Part shown: positions 5,202 through 10,316 of the stretch, piece after piece
Position numbering within the stretch: position 1 is the first letter of the stretch
Layout: every line of letters starts with the position of its first letter
Source: JBOHSA01 sp050732995
Lineage (GTDB): Bacteria; Gemmatimonadota; Gemmatimonadetes; Gemmatimonadales; GWC2-71-9
DNA length: 10,316 bases
Assembly (NCBI GenBank): GCA_050732995.1
Contig: JBOHSA010000232.1
Span: 1 to 10,316 of the forward strand
Direction of reading: 5' to 3'
The notes under the pieces: model-generated
What the model was told of the DNA's origin: nothing
The model's database searches: none
What the model saw: the letters and a program-made list of their open reading frames with translations, nothing else
Made by a program: the position numbers and the translations under genes

Positions 5202-6259
5202 CACAGGCTCCGGTACCAGTGCCGCTCCGCCGCCGGCGGGGTCACGTACACTCCCGGCAGCGCCGACTCGGGCTCGGGCAGCGGCTCGTTCACGCACGCA
5301 TCGGTCGCCTGGTCGATCTCGTCGCGCACGCGGTCGTCGATGTCCTTCAGGTCCTGCTCCTCGGCCCACTCGCTCGCGAGCAGCCGCCGCACGTAGCGGT
5401 CGACCGGGTCGTTTTCCTTCGCCCAGCGCTCGAGCTCGGCCTTGGGCACATAGTGCTGGTCGTCGTGCTCGGCGTGGCCCTTGCGCCGGTAGGTCTTGAC
5501 CTCGATGAAGTGCACACCCTTGCCCTGCCGCGCCCGCGTCGCGGCCAGCTTGGTCGCCTCGTACACCGCGAGCACGTCGTTGCCGTCCACCGTGACCGCC
5601 GGAATGCCGTAGCCCTTGGCCTTCTCGGCGAGATCTTTCACGGCGAACTGCTTCTCGGGCGGCGTGGAGTACGCCCAGTGATTGTACTCGCCGATCACGA
5701 CCAGCGGGCAGCGCTGCACCGCGGCGAAGTTGAGTCCCTCGTGGAACGTGCCGGTCGAGGTGCCCCCGTCGCCGATGTACACCAGGCCCACGCGCTTCTC
5801 GCCCCGGAGCTTGAACGTCAGGGTGATCCCGGCCATCACGGGGATCATGTCGCCCAGGTGGGAGATCTGGCCGAGGTAGCCGCGCTCCAGGTCGCCGAAA
5901 TGCACATTCAGCTCGCGGCCCCGGGTCGGGCTCTCGGCCTTGGCCATGTACTGTCGCAGGATCTGCAGCGGCTCGGCGCCCATGACGAGCAGGGCGCCCA
6001 GGTTGCGGATGAGCGGAGAGAGGAAGTCCTGGTGGCGTCCCCGCTCGAGGGCGTAGGCCGAGCCGACCGATTCGCCTTCCTGCCCGAGCGAGCGGAACAG
6101 GCCGCCGATGACCTTGGACTGGCGATACAGCGCGGTGAGCCGCTCTTCCAGCGTCCGGGTGAGCCGCAGGTAGCGGTAGATGTCCAGGAGCTGGTCGCCC
6201 GCGAGCCCCGCCGGAATGGGCGGGGCGGTCGACTGGGCGGGGGCGGCGCGGGGTCCCAT
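5201..6259 (-). CDS. 2-oxoacid dehydrogenase E1 component, alpha subunit
   Basis: This 352-residue subunit carries the thiamin-diphosphate motif: GDGGTSTGTFHEGLN from residue 163, closing near N193 in EYNHWAYS. Other family marks are GGLFRSLGQEGESVGSAYAL (about 52-71), the RGRELNVHFGD segment near 113-123, the HLGDMIPVMAGI segment near 134-145, and KTYRRKGHAEHDD in the C-terminal third. Residues 1-20 are an Ala/Pro-rich tail. It would act with E1-beta and E2 immediately downstream. The start ATG (6259-6257) has no Shine-Dalgarno. Instead a perfect TATAAT ends seven bases before it, which places the transcript start at or next to the ATG and suggests a leaderless message. The C-terminal stop overlaps the E1-beta start by one base. 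Confidence 0.95.
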   Translation of the reverse strand: MGPRAAPAQSTAPPIPAGLAGDQLLDIYRYLRLTRTLEERLTALYRQSKVIGGLFRSLGQEGESVGSAYALERGRHQDFLSPLIRNLGALLVMGAEPLQILRQYMAKAESPTRGRELNVHFGDLERGYLGQISHLGDMIPVMAGITLTFKLRGEKRVGLVYIGDGGTSTGTFHEGLNFAAVQRCPLVVIGEYNHWAYSTPPEKQFAVKDLAEKAKGYGIPAVTVDGNDVLAVYEATKLAATRARQGKGVHFIEVKTYRRKGHAEHDDQHYVPKAELERWAKENDPVDRYVRRLLASEWAEEQDLKDIDDRVRDEIDQATDACVNEPLPEPESALPGVYVTPPAAERHWYRSL

Positions 6260-6266
6260 GACGTAA

Positions 6267-6272
6267 ATTATA
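6267..6272 (-). promoter_or_regulatory. Promoter -10 box for the E1-alpha/E1-beta/E2 operon (leaderless)
   Basis: Read on the minus strand, 6272-6267 is TATAAT, a perfect sigma-70-type -10 hexamer, followed by TTACGTC and then the E1-alpha ATG. With standard spacing the transcript would begin at the base before the ATG or at its A. No convincing -35 hexamer lies 16-18 bases upstream, where the sequence is C-rich. This short AT-rich island stands out sharply in a GC-rich window. Confidence 0.6.
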
Positions 6273-6274
6273 GT
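6269..6274 (+). promoter_or_regulatory. Possible -10 box for the plus-strand CopZ-like gene
   Basis: The plus strand reads TATAGT at 6269-6274, five of six matches to the -10 consensus, overlapping the minus-strand TATAAT. Transcription would start near 6281, leaving a leader of about 50 bases before the CopZ-like ATG. No -35 is recognisable. The site may only be the reverse face of the E1-alpha promoter. Confidence 0.3.
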
Positions 6275-6320
6275 GGGCGTGAAAGTTGGCTGGGGGGGGA
6301 CGGGGAATCAAGCGGGGAAC

Positions 6321-6327
6321 GGAGGAG
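6321..6327 (+). promoter_or_regulatory. Strong Shine-Dalgarno that fixes the CopZ-like start
   Basis: GGAGGAG lies five bases before ATG 6333. It decides between this start and an in-frame GTG at 6273, whose extra residues (Gly-rich, no homology expected) overlap the promoter region. Confidence 0.8.
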
Positions 6328-6332
6328 ACGAC

Positions 6333-6548
6333 ATGGCCAGCGCGAAGCTCCGGGTCAGCGGCATGACCTGCGGCCACTGCCGGATGAAGGTCGAGCAGGC
6401 GCTGAAGGGCGTGCCCGGCGTCTACTCGGCGATCGTGGATCTGCAGGACGGCGAAGCCGAGATCGACTTCGACGACGACCAGCTCACGGCGCAGCAGCTC
6501 GTGGCGGCGATCGAGCGGGCGGGCTACGGGGCGAAGCTGGCGGGTTAG
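6333..6548 (+). CDS. Heavy-metal-associated (HMA) domain protein, CopZ-like metallochaperone
   Basis: A 71-residue protein made of a single HMA domain. The metal site is GMTCGHC (C13 and C16, an MxCxxC loop), followed by the typical helix VEQALKGVPGV, strands AIVDLQDGEAEIDFD and the closing AIERAGYGAKL. Soluble proteins of this size bind Cu(I) with the two cysteines and pass it to a CopA ATPase, and a copA gene lies 295 bases away on the opposite strand. It is the only convincing plus-strand gene in the window. It is divergent from E1-alpha and ends tail to tail with the 96-residue unknown gene, sharing stop bases (TTAG at 6545-6548). Copper is the most likely metal from the neighbourhood; the His between the two Cys is not diagnostic. 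No signal peptide is present. Confidence 0.92.
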   Translation: MASAKLRVSGMTCGHCRMKVEQALKGVPGVYSAIVDLQDGEAEIDFDDDQLTAQQLVAAIERAGYGAKLAG

Positions 6549-6835
6549 TACGCCCCGCGCACCTCGTGCGTCGGCTCGACGCGCCGGTGCACCTCCGCGA
6601 GAAACCGTTTGGCGAGTCGGTCGATCTCCGACTCCCCCACCTGCTCGGTCGTCAGTTCGACGAACGTGTAGTGCCCGCCCTCGGGGCGGGCACTGATCGT
6701 GACCCGTCCGATGGCCCCGCTGTAGCTGCGCCGGCGCGGCGCTTCTTCCGCGGGGGCGAGGCGCGCCCCGAAAAACGTCTGCGCGTGCTCCAGGACCTGA
6801 TCGGGTGCCAAGGCCGTCCGATGGAAGTATCGCAT
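6545..6835 (-). CDS. Small protein of unknown function downstream of copA (96 aa)
   Basis: Not assigned to any family. The start ATG (6835-6833) comes seven bases after the copA stop, so it is probably the last gene of the pyrophosphatase-copper run. It opens with MRYFHRTALAPDQVLEHAQ, a strand then a helix, followed by strands (YSGAIGRVTISA, HYTFVELTTEQ) and a C-terminal helix (SEIDRLAKRFLAEVHRRV). This looks like a small alpha/beta fold without Cys or membrane segments. I have an impression of similar proteins in Gemmatimonadota-like genomes, unverified. Its stop codon lies within the shared TTAG with the convergent CopZ-like gene. A strong hairpin (6670-6694) falls inside its coding sequence. 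Confidence 0.72.
   Translation of the reverse strand: MRYFHRTALAPDQVLEHAQTFFGARLAPAEEAPRRRSYSGAIGRVTISARPEGGHYTFVELTTEQVGESEIDRLAKRFLAEVHRRVEPTHEVRGAY
6670..6694. repeat. Perfect GC-rich inverted repeat (hairpin) in the 96-residue gene
   Basis: AGTGCCCGCC (6670-6679) is mirrored exactly by GGCGGGCACT (6685-6694) around CTCGG; the C and G of the loop can also pair, leaving a UCG triloop. It lies about 120 bases past the CopZ-like stop. It has no T-tract on either side, so it is not a clear intrinsic terminator, though it could stall or protect the end of the plus-strand transcript. Confidence 0.55.
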
Positions 6836-6842
6836 GGCTCGG

Positions 6843-9407
6843 TCAGCGGGCCCACGCCGGCTTGAACCGCCGCAGCGTGAGGCTGTTGAGGACGACGCTG
6901 AGGGAGGACCACGCCATGGCGGCGCTCGCCACCACCGGCGAGAGCAGGAGCCCGATGAAAGGATAGAGCGCGCCAGCCGCGACGGGGATCCCCAGCACGT
7001 TGTAGATGAAGGCCCAAAACAGGTTCGCCCGGATCGTCCGCAGCGTCCGGCGTGACAGCTCGACGGCCGTCACGACCCCGCGCAGATCGCCGCGGATCAG
7101 CGTCACGTCGGACGCCTCCATCGCGATGTCGGTGCCCGTGCCGATGGCGATCCCCACGTCCGCCTGGGCCAGCGCGGGCGCGTCGTTGATACCGTCACCG
7201 ACCATCGCGACCCGCTGCCCCTGCTTCTGCAGCTTCTTGACGAGATCCGCCTTCTGCGAGGGGAGCACCTCCGGGATCACGTCGTCGATGCCGACCTCCT
7301 TGGCCACGGCTTCGGCACCCTTCCGGGAGTCGCCGGAGACCATGATCACGGCGAGGCCGAGCTTCTTGAGATGGGTCACGGCGTCCTTGGAGGTCGGCTT
7401 GATGGGGTCGCTGATGGCGATCACGGCGTGCACCGTGTTGTTCACGACCACGATCACGGGCGAGCGTCCCTGCGCGGCGAGCCGGTCGGCGTCGTGGCCG
7501 AGCGTGCCGAGCTCCAGACTGCGCTCGCGCGCGTGGCGCAGGGAGATCACCTCGATGATGCGGCGATCCACCGTGCCACGCACCCCCCGCCCTTCCATCG
7601 CGGCGAACTTCTCGACCGGGAGGAGCGGCACCTGTTTGTCGTTCGCCGCCTTGATGACCGCGTACGCCAGCGGGTGCTCCGAGCGCGCTTCCACGGAGGC
7701 GGCCCACCGCAGGACCTCGGCCGGCGGGATGGGGGTGCCGTCGGGCCGCTTGGCCGTCACGATGTGGGTGACGCTGGGCTTGCCCTCGGTGATCGTGCCG
7801 GTCTTGTCGAGCAGCACGGTGCGGACCTTCGAGAGCCGCTCCAGGGCTTCCCCGCCGCGGATCAGAATGCCGTGCTCCGCCGCCTTCCCGGTCGCGACCA
7901 GGATGGCGGTCGGGGTGGCGAGGCCGAGCGCGCAGGGGCAGGCGATGATCAGGACCGTCACCAGGGCGACCGTCGCGAAGAGCACGGCGGGCGCGGGCCC
8001 GAAGTCGAACCAGGCGACGAACGCGGCGATGGCGAGCGCGAGCACGATCGGCACGAACACGCCGGCCACGCGGTCCGCCAGATGCTGGATCGGCGCCTTG
8101 GTAGCCTGGGCGTCCTCGACGAGCTGGACCATCTGACCCAGGGCCGTGTCCTTGCCCACCCGGGTGGCGCGGAACGTGATACTGCCGGTGGTGTTGATCG
8201 TGCCGGCGGCGACCTCGTCGCCGACCTTCTTGGCCACGGGGAGCGGCTCGCCCGTCAGCATGGATTCGTCCACCGCCGAGGCGCCGCCGGCGACGATGCC
8301 GTCCACGGGGATCTTTTCGCCCGGCTTTACCATCACCACGTCGCCCGGCACCACGGCCTCGACGGCGATGTCCACGGGCTTGCCGTCGCGGACGACGTGG
8401 GCGACGGCGGGTTTGAGCGCGGCGAGGCGCTTGATCGCCTCGATCGTCCGGCCCTTGGCACGGGCTTCGAGCAGGCGGCCGAGCAGGATCAGCGCGATGA
8501 TGGCGGCCACGGCCTCGTAGTAGACGTCGGCCGGGAGGCCCGCCCGTGTGAAGGTCCCGGGCGCCACGGTCGCGACGACGGAGTAGAGGTAGGCGGCGCC
8601 CGTTCCCACGGCGATCAGCGTGTTCATGTCGGCCGTGCGGTGGCGAAAGGCGCTCCAGGCCCCGTGGAAGAATTGCCGGCCCGCCCACACGAGTACGGGG
8701 AGGGTGAGCAGCGCCAGCCCGCGCTTCACCCACTCGAGGGGTACGACCCGCCCCTGGGCTTCGAGCGTGTCGCGCAGGGCGACGGCCGCGGGCATGAGCA
8801 GGCGGCCCAGGAGGTCGAGCCGTTTGAAGGTGCCCAGCGCGCCCATGGGGCGATCCGCCATGAGCAGCATCGCGCCGACCATCGCGACCACGGTGACGAC
8901 GGCGGCGAAGGCGAACTTGCGGCTCAGGGCGCGGATCTCCTGCCGGCGCGCGATGCGCTCGCGCTCGACCGGGTCCTCGGCAGCGATGGGGGCGGCCACG
9001 CGGAACCCCGCCGAGCGCACCGCCCGTTCGAGCTCCTCGGCGGTCGTCGTGCCGGGGACGTAGTCCACGGTGACGGTTTCGGTCGCCTGGTTCGCGGCCA
9101 CGCGGAGCACGCCGGGGATACGCCCCAGCGCGCGCTCCAGCGGCGCCACGCTGGGCGCGTAGTGCAGCTCGGCCACGGTGAACGTGACGCTCGCCTTGCC
9201 GCAGCCGTACCCCGACTCGCGCACGGTCTGGATCAGGCGCGCGACGTTGGTCTGGCCGTCGTCGTATTCGACCGACGCCTTGGCGGTGGCGTAGTTCACG
9301 GCGGCCGCCGTCACGCCCGCCGCGCCGGCCAGCGCCTCCTGGACCGTCGCAGCACAGGATGCGCAGCTCATCCCCTCGATCGGCAGGAGGATGCGCGTCT
9401 TACTCAT
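6843..9407 (-). CDS. copA: Cu(I)-translocating P-type ATPase (P1B-1)
   Basis: An 854-residue inner-membrane copper exporter. Residues 1-70 form an HMA domain with GMSCASC (C15, C18). A second HMA-like domain at about 74-138 keeps the fold but has lost both metal Cys (AELHYAPS at the loop). The ATPase core has MNTLIAVGTG, the actuator TGEP (385-388), the membrane metal site CPC (490-492), the phosphorylation site DKTGT (D534), the SEHPLA nucleotide-binding motif, GDGINDAPALAQADVG, and the final helices with YN and MAWSSLSVV that complete the Cu(I) site. The loop between the first two membrane helices (about 186-230) seems long and amphipathic. The start ATG (9407-9405) overlaps the cupredoxin gene by eight bases and has no Shine-Dalgarno, suggesting coupled translation. 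CPC plus MxxSS indicates Cu(I) rather than Zn or Cd. Confidence 0.96.
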   Translation of the reverse strand: MSKTRILLPIEGMSCASCAATVQEALAGAAGVTAAAVNYATAKASVEYDDGQTNVARLIQTVRESGYGCGKASVTFTVAELHYAPSVAPLERALGRIPGVLRVAANQATETVTVDYVPGTTTAEELERAVRSAGFRVAAPIAAEDPVERERIARRQEIRALSRKFAFAAVVTVVAMVGAMLLMADRPMGALGTFKRLDLLGRLLMPAAVALRDTLEAQGRVVPLEWVKRGLALLTLPVLVWAGRQFFHGAWSAFRHRTADMNTLIAVGTGAAYLYSVVATVAPGTFTRAGLPADVYYEAVAAIIALILLGRLLEARAKGRTIEAIKRLAALKPAVAHVVRDGKPVDIAVEAVVPGDVVMVKPGEKIPVDGIVAGGASAVDESMLTGEPLPVAKKVGDEVAAGTINTTGSITFRATRVGKDTALGQMVQLVEDAQATKAPIQHLADRVAGVFVPIVLALAIAAFVAWFDFGPAPAVLFATVALVTVLIIACPCALGLATPTAILVATGKAAEHGILIRGGEALERLSKVRTVLLDKTGTITEGKPSVTHIVTAKRPDGTPIPPAEVLRWAASVEARSEHPLAYAVIKAANDKQVPLLPVEKFAAMEGRGVRGTVDRRIIEVISLRHARERSLELGTLGHDADRLAAQGRSPVIVVVNNTVHAVIAISDPIKPTSKDAVTHLKKLGLAVIMVSGDSRKGAEAVAKEVGIDDVIPEVLPSQKADLVKKLQKQGQRVAMVGDGINDAPALAQADVGIAIGTGTDIAMEASDVTLIRGDLRGVVTAVELSRRTLRTIRANLFWAFIYNVLGIPVAAGALYPFIGLLLSPVVASAAMAWSSLSVVLNSLTLRRFKPAWAR

Positions 9408-9825
9408 GGAACTTGTGCGGCGACGAGGCGGGGCGGCGGCTCGTGTCGGCCGGCTCGACGACGAGGAGGCCCTTGAGCATGCTCATGCCGCAGCGAAAGG
9501 GGAACTCGCCGGGCGCCGTGGGCGTGAACTCCACCGGCGTCGTCTGAAACGCGGGCAGCTGCGCGTCGATGCCGAACGCCTCGAACACGACGCGTTCGGA
9601 GCAGTCGGCCGTCTCGTCGCGGTAGAACTGGATCCGGACCGGCTGGCCGGCCCGTACGACGATGGTATCGGGGGAATACCCGCCTTTGACCGTGACGTGC
9701 ACTTCCTGGACGCCGTCGGCGGCGCGCGCCGCGACGCCCCGCCCACGCGACAGGAGGAAATACCACAGGATCCACGCGATCGCGGCGGCACCGAGCCCGG
9801 TGACGACGATCTGGGCGACGCTCAT
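9400..9825 (-). CDS. Membrane-anchored cupredoxin-like protein
   Basis: A 141-residue protein with one N-terminal membrane segment (about residues 5-25) acting as anchor, then a beta-rich cupredoxin-type domain placed outside the membrane: VHVTVKGGYSPDTIVVRAGQ, PVRIQFYRDE, and the signature GEFPFRCGMSMLKG near 106-119. Candidate copper ligands are C75, C112, M114 and M116. The paired histidines of classical blue copper proteins are missing: the only His are H43 in the first strand and H137 and H140 in the tail. It may therefore bind Cu(I) through Cys and Met rather than do electron transfer. It sits directly before copA, overlapping by eight bases, so a role in receiving or delivering copper for the ATPase is likely. 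The start ATG (9825) is six bases after the pyrophosphatase stop. Confidence 0.85.
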   Translation of the reverse strand: MSVAQIVVTGLGAAAIAWILWYFLLSRGRGVAARAADGVQEVHVTVKGGYSPDTIVVRAGQPVRIQFYRDETADCSERVVFEAFGIDAQLPAFQTTPVEFTPTAPGEFPFRCGMSMLKGLLVVEPADTSRRPASSPHKFHE

Positions 9826-9831
9826 CCCGGG

Positions 9832-10316
<485 letters not shown>

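Noticed and set aside
3477..5396. Plus-strand open frame opposite E2 and E1-beta.
   Set aside because: Antisense to two genes with intact catalytic motifs; the translation is low complexity.
6273..6332. Longer start (GTG 6273) for the CopZ-like protein.
   Set aside because: It adds a Gly-rich tail over the promoter region and lacks a Shine-Dalgarno; ATG 6333 has GGAGGAG at the right spacing.
5219..6865. Long plus-strand open frame (about 548 codons) opposite E1-alpha.
   Set aside because: It is antisense to a clear E1-alpha, rich in Arg, His and Gly with no family motif. Long antisense frames are expected at this GC content.
7371..9476. Long plus-strand open frame (about 701 codons) opposite copA.
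   Set aside because: A mirror of the copA codon pattern, giving repetitive Gly/Asp/Arg/His text with no domain.

Overview
The window is high-GC DNA (close to 70% G+C by eye), packed with genes, from a bacterium. Almost everything is on the minus strand with 0-8 bp gaps or overlaps; the only convincing plus-strand gene is a 71-residue metal-binding protein. Gene content and texture (membrane pyrophosphatase, a heterotetrameric 2-oxoacid dehydrogenase E1, a run of small unknown genes before a PHP gene, G/C homopolymers in coding linkers) suggest an uncultivated soil or sediment lineage such as Rokubacteria/Methylomirabilota or Gemmatimonadota. That placement is recollection-based and weak. I see no rRNA, tRNA, mobile element or CRISPR, and no gene-free stretch over 300 bp.

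Layout in the direction of minus-strand transcription, right to left. (1) 10316-6545: the C-terminal part of a membrane pyrophosphatase, a membrane-anchored cupredoxin-like protein, a Cu(I) P-type ATPase (copA) and a 96-residue unknown protein. A CopZ-like protein at 6333-6548 faces this block from the plus strand, so copper handling is the theme. (2) 6259-2816: E1-alpha, E1-beta and E2 of a 2-oxoacid dehydrogenase complex, with no E3 in view. A perfect TATAAT box lies 7 nt before the E1-alpha ATG and points to leaderless transcription. (3) 2813-1: two small conserved-looking unknown proteins, a PHP-family phosphoesterase, a peroxiredoxin, and two short-chain dehydrogenases, the second cut by the window edge.

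The standout is the peroxiredoxin at 1320-868. Its reading frame is interrupted by one TGA, placed exactly where the peroxidatic cysteine of the PxxxTxxC motif should be. The TGA is followed at once by a 41-nt stem-loop with the spacing and apical GU of a bacterial SECIS element. I read this as a selenocysteine peroxiredoxin with no cysteine anywhere in the chain. Ordinary gene calling would reduce it to a 96-residue fragment starting inside the SECIS. Other points of note: the PHP gene has no canonical start codon in front of its essential HxH motif; low-complexity tracts prone to copy-number change sit inside the PHP and E2 coding regions; and the cupredoxin-like protein lacks the usual histidine copper ligands.
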